32,272 nucleotides of DNA from Microbacterium yannicii (GCF_024055635.1 NZ_JAMXMB010000041.1:1-32272); one strand, 5' to 3'; counted from the stretch's first letter, positions 23,130 to 31,393 are shown. Program-made: numbers and translations. Notes: generated from the sequence alone by a model not told the origin.

Positions 23130-24068
23130 TCAATCCTTCGGGATGTGCGTCTCGATGGCGACGATCCCCGAGCCGGGGTTGTCCACCGACATGTGCACCA
23201 CCGAGAAGGCCGCGGGGTCCAGCGCCGAGGCGCTGCCGAGGTACGACCCGCGCAGCGTGCCGGTCGCGAGCGCCAGTTCGTTGAGGATGTCGGGAAGCAC
23301 CGGACCGTGGCTGCACAGCACGGAGGGCTTGCGCGCACGGACGCGTTCTCCCACGACGGTGCGGGCATCGGACTTGCCGACTTCCCAGGCCTCTTGGCCG
23401 ATCAGCCGCGTGGTCTCGATCTTGCGGCCGAGCGCTGCGACCAGCGGCTCGACCGTCGTGACGCAGCGCACCGCAGGGCTCGACACAATCTTGCGGACGC
23501 CGAAGGCGAGCAGCGGGCCGACGATCGAAGCGGCCTGCCGGTGACCTCGCGGAGAGAGCGGGCGGCTCGCCTCCTTCCCCTTCCAATCCTCCCGCGGCAC
23601 CGCCTTGGCGTGCCGCAGGGCGACGATCGGGAAGGTCCGCAGCACCCCCTCGTCGATCAGCCGGACGAAGTACTCCAGGATCTCGGCGTCGACGGGGTAG
23701 CTGAGGCGGCGGAGCGCCTTCTTCGGCGAGACCCATTCGATGGCGGCGATCTCCTTGTTGGGCACGAAGGCGGACGCGCGGATGGCCGCCTCCGTCGCCT
23801 CGGCGGCCCAGTAGTGCACGATCTTCGTGCGCTTGCTGGGCAGTCGATAGCGCGAGACGCCGACGGGCACGCCGAGGGCGACACGGATGCCGGTCTCTTC
23901 GTGGATCTCGCGGACCGCGGTCTCTGCGAGCATCTCGCCGGGGTCGACCTTCCCTTTGGGAAGGGTGACGTCGCGGTACTTCGTGCGGTGGATCAGGAGC
24001 ACGCGCAGCTTGCCGTCGACGACACGCCAGACGACGCCCCCGGCCGCGTAGACGGCCGTCTCGGTCAT
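23130..24068 (-). CDS. MutT1-like Nudix hydrolase with histidine phosphatase domain
   Basis: A 312-residue two-domain protein. Residues 1-140: Nudix domain with box G39-x5-E45-x7-REIHEETG (R53, E54, E57, E58). Residues about 145-312: histidine phosphatase domain with R152-H153 in ALRHAKAV (RHA rather than RHG) and a second His in LCSHGPVLPDI. The same fusion occurs in mycobacterial MutT1, which hydrolyses 8-oxo-dGTP and dinucleoside polyphosphates. ATG 24068 overlaps the ppk stop (ATGA), so it is coupled to polyphosphate kinase; ppk1 and mutT1 are also neighbours in M. tuberculosis. Likely roles are nucleotide-pool cleaning and control of dinucleoside or polyphosphate by-products. Confidence 0.92.
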   Translation of the reverse strand: MTETAVYAAGGVVWRVVDGKLRVLLIHRTKYRDVTLPKGKVDPGEMLAETAVREIHEETGIRVALGVPVGVSRYRLPSKRTKIVHYWAAEATEAAIRASAFVPNKEIAAIEWVSPKKALRRLSYPVDAEILEYFVRLIDEGVLRTFPIVALRHAKAVPREDWKGKEASRPLSPRGHRQAASIVGPLLAFGVRKIVSSPAVRCVTTVEPLVAALGRKIETTRLIGQEAWEVGKSDARTVVGERVRARKPSVLCSHGPVLPDILNELALATGTLRGSYLGSASALDPAAFSVVHMSVDNPGSGIVAIETHIPKD

Positions 24069-26227
24069 CGCACCGCTCGTGCTCGCCGGCGGCGCTGCAC
24101 GTTTGCCATGGTGCGGTCCTGGAGGTCCAGGAGCAGCTTGCCGTCCTCGCCGATGTTGTGGCGCACCCACTCGCCGTCGGCTTGCAGATGCCACGAGCTG
24201 GTGGTGTCGCTCATCGCCAGCGTGAAGAGGTCGTTGAGCTCCTTGATGTGGGCCGGCGTCGACACGCGCACGAGCGCCTCGACCCGGCGGTCGAGGTTGC
24301 GGTGCATCATGTCGGCGCTGCCGATGTAGACCACGGCCTCGCCGTCGTTGTGGAAGGCGAAGATGCGCGAGTGCTCCAGATAGCGCCCGAGGATGGACCG
24401 CACGATGATGTTCTCGCTCATGCCCGCGACGCCCGGCTTCAGCGCGCAGATGCCCCGCACCCACACCTCGACCTTCACGCCGGCCTGGCTGGCCCGGTAG
24501 AGCGCGTCGATGATCTGCTCGTCGACCATCGAGTTGACCTTGATGCGCACACCGGCGGGCTTGCCGGCGAGCGCATTGCGACGCTCCTTCTCGATGAGCC
24601 GCAGCAGGCCCTTGCGCAGGTGGAGAGGCGCGACGAGGAGGCGCTTGAACTTCTTCTCGATCGCATAGCCGCTCAGCTCGTTGAACAGGCGGGTGAGATC
24701 GCGGCCCACGACGTCGTCGGCCGTGAAGAGGCCGAAATCCTCGTACACGCGGCTGGTCTTCGGGTTGTAGTTGCCTGTGCCGATGTGGCTGTAGCTGCGG
24801 AGTACACCGTTCTCCTCGCGGATGACGAGCGCCAGCTTGCAGTGCGTCTTGAGGCCGACCAGGCCGTAGACGACGTGCACTCCGGCCTTCTCGAGCTTGC
24901 GCGCCCAGACGATGTTGTTCGCCTCGTCGAAGCGGGCCTTGATCTCCACGAGCGCGAGCACCTGCTTGCCGGCCTCGGCGGCGTCGATGAGTGCCTCGAC
25001 GATCGGGCTGTCACCCGAGGTGCGGTACAGGGTCTGCTTGATGGCGAGGACGTGGGGATCCTTCGCCGCCTGCTCGAGGAACGCCTGCACGCTGGTCGCG
25101 AAGGACTCGTACGGGTGGTGCACGAGCACGTCGCCCTTGCGGATGGACGCGAAGATGTCGGGCCGCTCGTTGTTGTCGCCCGGCTGGAAGGCGACCGCGG
25201 TCGTCGGCAGATGCGGCGTGAAGCGCAGGTCGGGCCGGTCGATGCGCAGGTCGAACAGGCCGCGCAGATCGAGCGGGCCGGGCAAGCGGTAGACCTCCTG
25301 CTCGGTGACGTCGAGCTCTTTGACGAGCAGGTCGAGCGTCACGTCGTCCATGTCATCGGTGATCTCGAGCCGGATCGGCGGGCCGAACCGGCGCCGCAGC
25401 AGCTCGGCCTCCAGTGCCTGGATGAGGTTCTCGGTCTCGTCCTCCTCGATCGCGACGTCCTCGTTGCGCGTGAGGCGGAACGCGTGGTGGTCGAGCACCT
25501 CCATGCCCGGGAACAGGTCGTCGAGGTGGTTCGAGATGAGGTCCTCGAGAGGCAGGTAGCGCACCGTGCCTGCCGCGGCAGGCAGCTCGACGAAGCGGGG
25601 GAGCATCGGCGGCACCTTCAGGCGGGCGAACTCCTGACGGCCGGTGCGGGCGCTGCGGATGCGGATCGCGAGGTTGAGCGAGAGTCCCGAGATGTACGGG
25701 AACGGGTGGGCCGGGTCGACGGCGAGCGGCATCAGGACGGGGAAGACCTGTGCCTGGAAGTAGTCGTACAGCCGCGATCGCTCGGCCTCGTCGAGGGTGT
25801 CGTACGAGACGATCTGGATGCCCGCGTCGGCGAGCGCCGGCTTGACGAGCGACCGCCACGCCTCGGCGTGACGCAGCTGCAGGCGGCGCACCTCTCCCGA
25901 GATGTCGGCGAGCACGTCGGCGGGGGAGCGTCCGATGTTCGTGGGGAGCGCGAGTCCTGTGACGATGCGGCGCTTGAGACCCGCGACGCGCACCATGAAG
26001 AACTCATCGAGGTTGTTGGCGAAGATCGCCAGGAAGTTCGCCCGCTCCAGGGTGGGCAGGTTCGGGTCTTCGGCGAGTTCGAGCACGCGCTGGTTGAAGG
26101 CGAGCCAGCTGAGCTCGCGATCCAGGTAGCGGTGGTCGGGAAGCTGCGAGTCGAAGACCTCCGAGAGGTCGAAGTCGTCGTCGTCCGCATCGCCCAGGCC
26201 GGCGTCGAGCACCTCGGGTTCGATCAT
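24065..26227 (-). CDS. ppk: Polyphosphate kinase 1
   Basis: A 720-residue enzyme that makes polyphosphate from ATP. N-terminal domain starts RYLDRELSWLAFNQRVLELA and contains NNLDEFFMVRVAGL. The catalytic phospholipase-D-like domains carry H481 in YSHIGTGNYNPKTSRVYEDF (the autophosphorylated His position) and H642 in GSADMMHRNLDRRVE. Active-site VEIKARFDEANNI is intact. Length matches the family. ATG 26227 has GAGGGG upstream. A possible PHO box lies 23-40 bp before the start, so it may be phosphate-controlled like pstS. It is co-transcribed with the MutT1-like gene. Confidence 0.96.
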   Translation of the reverse strand: MIEPEVLDAGLGDADDDDFDLSEVFDSQLPDHRYLDRELSWLAFNQRVLELAEDPNLPTLERANFLAIFANNLDEFFMVRVAGLKRRIVTGLALPTNIGRSPADVLADISGEVRRLQLRHAEAWRSLVKPALADAGIQIVSYDTLDEAERSRLYDYFQAQVFPVLMPLAVDPAHPFPYISGLSLNLAIRIRSARTGRQEFARLKVPPMLPRFVELPAAAGTVRYLPLEDLISNHLDDLFPGMEVLDHHAFRLTRNEDVAIEEDETENLIQALEAELLRRRFGPPIRLEITDDMDDVTLDLLVKELDVTEQEVYRLPGPLDLRGLFDLRIDRPDLRFTPHLPTTAVAFQPGDNNERPDIFASIRKGDVLVHHPYESFATSVQAFLEQAAKDPHVLAIKQTLYRTSGDSPIVEALIDAAEAGKQVLALVEIKARFDEANNIVWARKLEKAGVHVVYGLVGLKTHCKLALVIREENGVLRSYSHIGTGNYNPKTSRVYEDFGLFTADDVVGRDLTRLFNELSGYAIEKKFKRLLVAPLHLRKGLLRLIEKERRNALAGKPAGVRIKVNSMVDEQIIDALYRASQAGVKVEVWVRGICALKPGVAGMSENIIVRSILGRYLEHSRIFAFHNDGEAVVYIGSADMMHRNLDRRVEALVRVSTPAHIKELNDLFTLAMSDTTSSWHLQADGEWVRHNIGEDGKLLLDLQDRTMANVQRRRRARAVR

Positions 26228-26249
26228 CCCCTCATCATTGCAGGGTCAC

Positions 26250-26266
26250 GTGACGAGAGTGTGAAC
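26250..26266 (-). promoter_or_regulatory. Possible PHO box upstream of ppk
   Basis: On the minus strand GTTCAC (26266-26261) and CGTCAC (26255-26250) are 11 bp apart, matching PhoP direct-repeat spacing with one weaker unit. It ends about 10 bp before a -10-like CAATGAT. A palindrome GTCACGTGAC (26245-26254) overlaps the weak unit. Weaker than the pstS box. Confidence 0.5.
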
Positions 26267-26301
26267 CCTTCGTCTAGCTTCTCCTGCTCAGGACGGCGCG
26301 G

Positions 26302-26330
26302 GACGGATGCCGGAGGTCGGGGCATCCGTC
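26302..26330 (-). terminator. Terminator downstream of glnR
   Basis: 10-bp perfect stem GACGGATGCC / GGCATCCGTC directly after the glnR stop, with no T-run. It separates glnR from the ppk promoter. Confidence 0.65.
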
Positions 26331-26333
26331 GCC

Positions 26334-27032
26334 CTACGCTCCGGTGCGCTCGCGGGGGGCGGGTTCGGGCTCGTCCTCGTACACGTTGAAGCGGTAGCCG
26401 ACGTTGCGGACCGTGCCGATGAGCTGCTCCATGTCGCCGAGCTTGGCGCGCAGGCGCCGGACGTGCACGTCGACCGTGCGGGTGCCGCCGAAGTAGTCGT
26501 AGCCCCACACCTCGCTGAGCAGCTGCTCGCGCGTGAAGACGCGGGAGGGGTGGGTCGCGAAGAAATGAAGGAGCTGGAACTCCTTGTACGTGAGATCCAG
26601 CGGTCGTCCGTGCACTTTCGCCGAGTAGGAGGACTCGTCGATCGTGATACCCGAGGTCTGGATGCGGGTCGAGACCTGCTCGGCCGACTGCCGGCCGACG
26701 GCGAGACGGATGCGTGCGTCGACCTCGGCCGGGCCCGCGGTGAACAGGATGACGTCGTCGACGCCCCAGTCGGGCGAGACGGCGGTCAGACCGCCCTCGG
26801 TCACGATGAGCAGCAGCGGCGCATCCAGGCCCGTCGTGTTGAGGATCTTGCACAGCGACTTCGCGCCGACCAGGTCCACGCGCGCGTCGACGAAGATGAT
26901 GTCGGCGCTCGGCGCGTTGACCAGCTGAGCGGGCTCGGCGGGGATCAGGCGCACGCGGTGGCTCAGCAGTTCGAGCGAGGGCAGCACGGGGCCGCCTCCG
27001 TGCGTGGAACTGAGAACCAGGAGCTGTGCCAA
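26334..27032 (-). CDS. glnR: GlnR-type orphan response regulator
   Basis: A 232-residue OmpR-family regulator resembling actinobacterial GlnR, the main switch for nitrogen uptake and assimilation genes. The receiver part has the GlnR-type blocks LLLIVTEGGLTAVSPDWGVDD and LFTAGPAEVDARIRLAVGR; D49 sits at the usual phospho-site, but the acidic pocket is not canonical, as in known GlnR, which acts without a partner kinase. The winged-helix output domain (about 130-225) includes LDLTYKEFQLLHFFATHPSR and GGTRTVDVHVRRLRAKLG. The likely start is TTG 27032 (LAQLLVLSS), with GGAAGGCG upstream; the frame beyond has no GlnR-like sequence. A -10 TACACT is at 27079-27074. Confidence 0.9.
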   Translation of the reverse strand: MAQLLVLSSTHGGGPVLPSLELLSHRVRLIPAEPAQLVNAPSADIIFVDARVDLVGAKSLCKILNTTGLDAPLLLIVTEGGLTAVSPDWGVDDVILFTAGPAEVDARIRLAVGRQSAEQVSTRIQTSGITIDESSYSAKVHGRPLDLTYKEFQLLHFFATHPSRVFTREQLLSEVWGYDYFGGTRTVDVHVRRLRAKLGDMEQLIGTVRNVGYRFNVYEDEPEPAPRERTGA

Positions 27033-27190
27033 TGGATCGCCTTCCCGGCGCGTGGGGGCGCGCCGCGAACCCCAGTGTAGAGCGTGGCCGCGCGCCGCTC
27101 CGTCCTGATGACCTTCGCGGGCTCCGGTGAGCGTGGGCCGGTGCATCGCCGTGGATGCGCCGCGCGGCGCGATGGGCGATGATGAGAAGC

Positions 27191-27481
27191 GTGGCCGTGC
27201 CTGAACTCGCACCTCGCCGCACCTTCGGCGGCATCGTCGCCGTCTGGGTGCTGGCGGCGCTCATCGCGATCGTGGTCGGCATCTTCGCGACTCCGGACTG
27301 GCGTGCGGCGTGGCTGGGTGTCGGATTGGGCGGATGCCTCATCGCGGCGTTCGCGACACAGCTCTGGTCAGGGCGCTCGCAGGGGTTCACCGAGCGGGTG
27401 GCGGCGGGGGTCCTCGGCGCGGCACTGGTGATGGGTGTGATCAGTCTCGGATTCGGGCTGGCCTCGCTCGTTCCCGGCTAG
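27191..27481 (+). CDS. Small three-helix membrane protein, unknown function
   Basis: A 96-residue protein with three hydrophobic helices: GIVAVWVLAALIAIVVGIFA, WLGVGLGGCLIAAFATQLW and VAAGVLGAALVMGVISLGFG. Between helices 2 and 3 lies a polar loop (SGRSQGFTERV). Start is uncertain: GTG 27191 is preferred (seven bases after GATGAT, a poor -10), with ATG 27179/27182 or GTG 27197 as alternatives. It is divergent from glnR and leads a short same-strand run with the 37-aa protein and the nitrobindin-like gene. No known domain recognised. Confidence 0.78.
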   Translation: MAVPELAPRRTFGGIVAVWVLAALIAIVVGIFATPDWRAAWLGVGLGGCLIAAFATQLWSGRSQGFTERVAAGVLGAALVMGVISLGFGLASLVPG

Positions 27482-27491
27482 ACTCGCTCGC
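27479..27491 (+). promoter_or_regulatory. Leaderless promoter (-10) of the 37-aa protein
   Basis: TAGACT at 27479-27484, seven bases before ATG 27492; it overlaps the stop codon of the gene before. Confidence 0.5.
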
Positions 27492-27605
27492 ATGGATCTC
27501 GTCGCGCTCGAACTGTTCTACGTGGGCCTGCTCGGTCTGGCGTCCCTCGCGATCGTCTTCGTCTCCGCGGTCGTCGTCAAGAACCTGTACCGCGGCCAGC
27601 GCTGA
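27492..27605 (+). CDS. 37-residue single-helix membrane protein
   Basis: A small ORF, MDLVALELFYVGLLGLASLA and onward, ending in a short basic tail KNLYRGQR. It has one helix of about 25 residues; the basic tail suggests the C-terminus stays inside. It has GC-biased third positions like its neighbours and a -10 TAGACT at exact leaderless spacing, and it fits tightly between two same-strand genes (10 bp before, 11 bp after). These points support a real gene although it is very short. Function unknown; it may belong to a membrane complex with its neighbour. Confidence 0.72.
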   Translation: MDLVALELFYVGLLGLASLAIVFVSAVVVKNLYRGQR

Positions 27606-27616
27606 CGGATCGCGTC

Positions 27617-28219
27617 GTGCTCGACATCCCGACCGACCTTCCTGCGGAACTCGTACCGCTGTCGTGGCTCATCGGTGTCTGGGAGGGCACCGGCGTCATC
27701 GACTACGGCGACCACGCCTACACCGGTGAGTTCACGCATCGGGTGAGCTTCAGCCATGACGGCGGCGACTATCTGAACTACTCGGCCGAGGCCTGGCTCC
27801 ACAGCCCCGCCGACCCTGAGGAGCGCACGCGGCTGGTGGCGGAGCTCGGGTACTGGCGGCTCGTCCTCTCAGCCACCGACGCCGATGCCGGCCCCGGCCT
27901 GCTGCCGGCGCTCGCCCCCGCCGTCGCGCGCACCGCCGACGACATCGAGCAGCTGCGCAACGCAGACGGCGGCTTCGACATCGAGGCGGCGCTCGTGCAC
28001 GCCGACGGCGTCAGCGAGCTCTACCTCGGCCAGATCAAGGGTCCCCGCATCGATATCGCCACCGATGCGGTGGTGCGTCCGGCGAGCGCCAAGAATTACG
28101 CCGCTGCCACACGCATGTACGGCCTCGTCGACGGTCACCTCCTCTGGGCCTGGGACATCGCAGCCCTCGGCTTCGAACTCGGCGCCCACGCGTCGGCCCG
28201 CCTCGCCAGGATCGAATGA
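27617..28219 (+). CDS. Nitrobindin-like heme-binding beta-barrel protein (THAP4/FABP-like)
   Basis: A 200-residue beta-barrel protein of the nitrobindin group, which bind heme and can react with NO or peroxynitrite. The N-terminal hallmark is SWLIGVWEGTGVIDY (G-x-W-x-G-x-G, about residues 15-29), followed by FTHRVSFSHDGGDYLNY. The likely heme-ligand His is H191 in LGAHASARLARIE, at the C-terminal position used by this family. The insert around residues 85-105 (Ala/Pro-rich) is longer than in minimal family members. GTG 27617 lies 11 bp after the 37-aa gene. From memory, M. tuberculosis has a relative (Rv0813c) in a similar neighbourhood. Confidence 0.85.
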   Translation: MLDIPTDLPAELVPLSWLIGVWEGTGVIDYGDHAYTGEFTHRVSFSHDGGDYLNYSAEAWLHSPADPEERTRLVAELGYWRLVLSATDADAGPGLLPALAPAVARTADDIEQLRNADGGFDIEAALVHADGVSELYLGQIKGPRIDIATDAVVRPASAKNYAAATRMYGLVDGHLLWAWDIAALGFELGAHASARLARIE

Positions 28220-28258
28220 GCCGAATGAGCGCTGTCGAATGATCCGAACGAGCGCTGC
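28213..28258. repeat. 23-bp tandem duplication across the nitrobindin stop
   Basis: CGAATGAGCCGAATGAGCGC (first 20 of 23 bases, 28213-28235) is repeated with three changes at 28236-28258. The first copy contains the TGA stop of the nitrobindin-like gene. Confidence 0.8.
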
Positions 28259-28334
28259 GTCATCATCACGCACGGAATGAGCCCGCATCCCATGAGCACC
28301 TCTCTCACCACGTCCCTCACGAGCGGAGCGATCG

Positions 28335-29441
28335 ATGACTGACCCGTTCGCCGCCGTCCCGGGCGCCGTCGTGGACGATGCCGGCCTCCTGCACGTGGGC
28401 AGCCCGCTCGTCGAGCAGCGCCGGCTCGCCGCCGGCGCGGCGATCGCGCCGCGGCGCGATCGCGGGGTGATCGCCGTGCCGGGCGAGGACCGCCTCACCT
28501 GGCTGGACTCGCTGTCGTCGCAGGCCCTCGCCCGCCTCGCGCCGGGCGTGAGCACGGAGCTGCTCATCCTGGATCCGCAGGGACACGTCGAGCACGCGGC
28601 GTCCGTCTTCGACGACGGCGAGACCACCTGGCTCATCGCGGATCGCGCCGACCTCGCCGGCCTCTTCGACTGGCTGCGCAAGATGCGTTTCCGGCTGCGC
28701 GTCGATCCTCGCATCGCCGACGACGAGTACGCGGTCGTGGGCGGGACCGCCGCAGCGCTCGAGCGGATCTCGCCGGCCGCGCCGTCGGGCGTCGCCCTGG
28801 TGTGGCGCGACCCGTGGCCTTCGGTGGCGCCGGGCGGGCACGCCTATGCCGCGGTCGACCCGCATCCCGGCGCCGAGCGCGACTGGGCCGAGGCGATCGT
28901 GACGCGTGCCGAAGAGCAGCGGATCGCGGATGCCGCGACTCGAGGAGAGCTGGAGCTGGCCGGCATCGCGGCGGCCGAGGCGCTGCGCGTGGCAGCATGG
29001 CGTCCGCGCTGGAGCACGGACGTCGACGAGCGGGCGCTGCCGCACGAACTGGACTGGCTGCGCACCGCCGTCCACCTCGACAAGGGGTGTTACCGCGGCC
29101 AGGAGACGATCGCGAAGGTGCATAACCTCGGACACCCGCCGCGGCGCCTGGTGGCTCTGCAGCTCGACGGCTCGGGCAGCGTCCTGCCCGAGCACGGTGC
29201 CGCCGTGCGGATCGGCGACGATGCGGTCGGGATCGTGACGTCGGCCGCGCTGCACTATGAGGAAGGCCCGATCGCGCTGGCGGTCGTGCGCCGCACGACG
29301 CCGGTCGACGCGCCGCTCACGGTGGACACCGCAGACGGCCCGATCGCCGCGGCGCAGGAGATCGTCGTGCCCCCCGACGCGGGCGCGACGGCGAACGTCC
29401 CGCGGATCACCCGCCTGTCGCGCCGCGCGGCAGCGCAGTAG
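28335..29441 (+). CDS. ygfZ: YgfZ/GcvT-like folate-dependent Fe-S cluster repair protein
   Basis: A 368-residue cytoplasmic protein of the YgfZ/IBA57 family, which uses tetrahydrofolate to help assemble or repair Fe-S clusters in some enzymes. The diagnostic motif K-G-C-Y-x-G-Q-E is present in LDKGCYRGQETIAKV with C252. The N-terminal GcvT-like domain includes VPGEDRLTWLDSLSSQ and the C-terminal barrel ends GPIALAVVRRTTP. ATG 28335 follows GAGCGGAGCG. The first bases overlap a possible 21-codon upstream frame. Followed closely by the FUSC gene. Confidence 0.92.
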   Translation: MTDPFAAVPGAVVDDAGLLHVGSPLVEQRRLAAGAAIAPRRDRGVIAVPGEDRLTWLDSLSSQALARLAPGVSTELLILDPQGHVEHAASVFDDGETTWLIADRADLAGLFDWLRKMRFRLRVDPRIADDEYAVVGGTAAALERISPAAPSGVALVWRDPWPSVAPGGHAYAAVDPHPGAERDWAEAIVTRAEEQRIADAATRGELELAGIAAAEALRVAAWRPRWSTDVDERALPHELDWLRTAVHLDKGCYRGQETIAKVHNLGHPPRRLVALQLDGSGSVLPEHGAAVRIGDDAVGIVTSAALHYEEGPIALAVVRRTTPVDAPLTVDTADGPIAAAQEIVVPPDAGATANVPRITRLSRRAAAQ

Positions 29442-29452
29442 GAGCGCCGGCG

Positions 29453-30565
29453 GTGAGCGGCGACGGCGACACCGCCGCGATCACCCAGACCGTGCCCACC
29501 GGCTGGCGCGCCCGGCTCGACCTCCGGCCGCAGCTGGCGCGTGTCCGCGGATCCGCGATCGCGATCGTCCAGATCACCGTGGCGGCGACCGCTGCCTGGG
29601 CCTTCGCCCACTACGTCGTCGGGCACCCGGCACCGCTGCTGGCGGCGACCGTCACCATCTCGAGCCTCGGCCTCGTGCGCGACGCCCGACCCCGCCGCGT
29701 GCTCGAGACGGTCGTCGGCATGCTGGTCGGCATCCTCGTCGCGGAGGGGTTCGTCGTCGTGGTCGGCCCGGGGTGGTGGCAGCTGGCGCTGGCGCTCGGC
29801 GTCACCCTGCTCGTCGCCCGGTTCCTCTCGCCGTACCCGCCGTTTGCGATCATGGCCGGCATCCAGGCGTCGATCGTGATGTCGCTTCCCGCATCACAGC
29901 CCTTCTCGCGGCTGATCGACGGGATCGTGGGCGGTGTCGCAGCGCTCGTCGTGACCGCGCTCATCCCGCGCAATCCCCGCAGCGAGGAGGCGAGAGACGG
30001 CCACGCCGTGTTCGCGGCCGCCGATGCCGCCGCGCGCACCATCGTGCAGGCGCTGCGCCGCGGCGACGCGCTGCGGGCGACGCGCGGACTCGAGAAGGCG
30101 CGGGGGATCGGGCCGCGGATCGACGAATGGCGCACGTCGCTGGAGTCGGGGCTGGCCGTCGCGGGATTCTCACCGTGGCTGCGGCCGCAGCGCGCCGAGC
30201 TGCGCCGCCATCAGACGGTGCTGCAGGCCATGGATTTCGCCACGCGCAACCTCCGCGTGGTCGCGCGTCGGGCGGTGTACCTGTGTGACGACGGCCAGCG
30301 CCGCCCCGTGCCGGCGGAGCTCCTGGCCGAGCTGATGCGTGGTGCCTCGCTCGTCGGCGAGAGCCTCGACGACATCTCGTTCCAGCCCGCCGCCCAGGAG
30401 GCGGTGCGGGCGGTGGCGGTGCGCCTCGACCCGGCGCAGATCCTGCCCGACGGGTCGCCGGGCGAGCAGTACCTCATCACGGCGCTGCGCCCGCTGGCGG
30501 TCGACCTGCTGACCGCGACCGGCATGCCGTCGGCCGAGGCGCGCGCCGTGCTGCCGCGACTGTGA
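29453..30565 (+). CDS. FUSC-family membrane protein
   Basis: A 370-residue membrane protein. Residues about 25-175 hold six hydrophobic helices (AIAIVQITVAATAAWAFAHY, LLAATVTISSLGLVRDARPR, VLETVVGMLVGILVAEGFVV and further), then a soluble C-terminal domain of about 190 residues with helical character. The motif RRVLETVVGMLVGILVAEG resembles the FUSC/ArAE efflux group (aromatic-acid or fusaric-acid export). No transport substrate can be named. GTG 29453 is 11 bp after ygfZ, with GGAGCG upstream, so they probably form one operon. Confidence 0.85.
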   Translation: MSGDGDTAAITQTVPTGWRARLDLRPQLARVRGSAIAIVQITVAATAAWAFAHYVVGHPAPLLAATVTISSLGLVRDARPRRVLETVVGMLVGILVAEGFVVVVGPGWWQLALALGVTLLVARFLSPYPPFAIMAGIQASIVMSLPASQPFSRLIDGIVGGVAALVVTALIPRNPRSEEARDGHAVFAAADAAARTIVQALRRGDALRATRGLEKARGIGPRIDEWRTSLESGLAVAGFSPWLRPQRAELRRHQTVLQAMDFATRNLRVVARRAVYLCDDGQRRPVPAELLAELMRGASLVGESLDDISFQPAAQEAVRAVAVRLDPAQILPDGSPGEQYLITALRPLAVDLLTATGMPSAEARAVLPRL

Positions 30566-30574
30566 GCCTCGGCC

Positions 30575-31393
30575 TCAGCGCGGCGCGACGGCCTCCCACG
30601 GCACGCTGACCTCGCCGAGGCGCCACCGTGAGCGGTCGAGGATCGGCCAGCCGCCGGCGACGAGCGCTGACAGCGCCGTGCGCCAGCGATGTACCGGACC
30701 GAAGGGTGAGACGCTCGCCGCACGGTCCCACTCGGCGTCCAGGGCGGCGAGGAAGTCGTGCACCCGCTCGCCGGGCACGTTGCGGTGGATCAGAGCCTTC
30801 GGGAGCCGCTCCGCGGCGACGGACGGATGCTGCAGCCCGGCCAGCCGCAGCGACACGGTGAGGGTCCGGGGCATGGCGTCAGGCCCGATCGCCGCCCAGG
30901 TGGCGATCCGCCCGATCTCGTCGCAGGTTCCCTCGACGAGAAGCCCATCGGACGCGAGCCGCCCGGCCATCGTCGCCCAGGCGTGCGGAACCTCGGCCTC
31001 GTCGTACTGGCGCAGCACGTTGAACGCCCGCACGACGGCGGGACGGCGGCCGCCGGCCACCGGCACCTCGAACCCGCCGCGGGCGAACGAGACACGGGCG
31101 TCGGGTGCGAACGACGTGCCGCCCCCGCGCACCAGCTCGAGCTGCGCGCGGGCATGGGCGACACGGGCGGGATCGATCTCGAGGCCCAGGACCTCGACGT
31201 CGGGACGCACGTGCGCCAGCCGGGAGTGCAGCTCCAGCGCCGTGACTCCGCTGGCGCCGTAGCCGAGGTCGACCACGAGCGGGTCGGATGCCCGGCGGAG
31301 GGCGGGCTGCCGTGCGATCCACCGATCCACGCGCCGCAGCCGGTTGGTGCCGGTCGTGCCGCGCGTGATCTGCCCGACCGGTCCCCGCGCCAT
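30575..31393 (-). CDS. Class I SAM-dependent methyltransferase
   Basis: A 272-residue Rossmann-fold methyltransferase. Motif I is VVDLGYGASGVTALEL (residues about 40-55), followed by an acidic residue in VLGLEIDPARV and a later RAFNVLRQY block. The target is unknown. ATG 31393 sits after GGGGGG and a -10-like CATCAT (31405-31400), so a leaderless start is possible; the frame's ATG at 31447 is further and would add a low-similarity extension. It is convergent with the FUSC gene and divergent from gpmA. Confidence 0.85.
   Translation of the reverse strand: MARGPVGQITRGTTGTNRLRRVDRWIARQPALRRASDPLVVDLGYGASGVTALELHSRLAHVRPDVEVLGLEIDPARVAHARAQLELVRGGGTSFAPDARVSFARGGFEVPVAGGRRPAVVRAFNVLRQYDEAEVPHAWATMAGRLASDGLLVEGTCDEIGRIATWAAIGPDAMPRTLTVSLRLAGLQHPSVAAERLPKALIHRNVPGERVHDFLAALDAEWDRAASVSPFGPVHRWRTALSALVAGGWPILDRSRWRLGEVSVPWEAVAPR

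Noticed and set aside
24158..26389. Plus-strand 743-codon open frame
   Set aside because: Antisense shadow of ppk with no recognisable domain.
28277..28342. 21-codon upstream frame overlapping the ygfZ start
   Set aside because: Low-complexity Ser/Thr content and no clear ribosome-binding site. A regulatory upstream frame is possible but unsupported.
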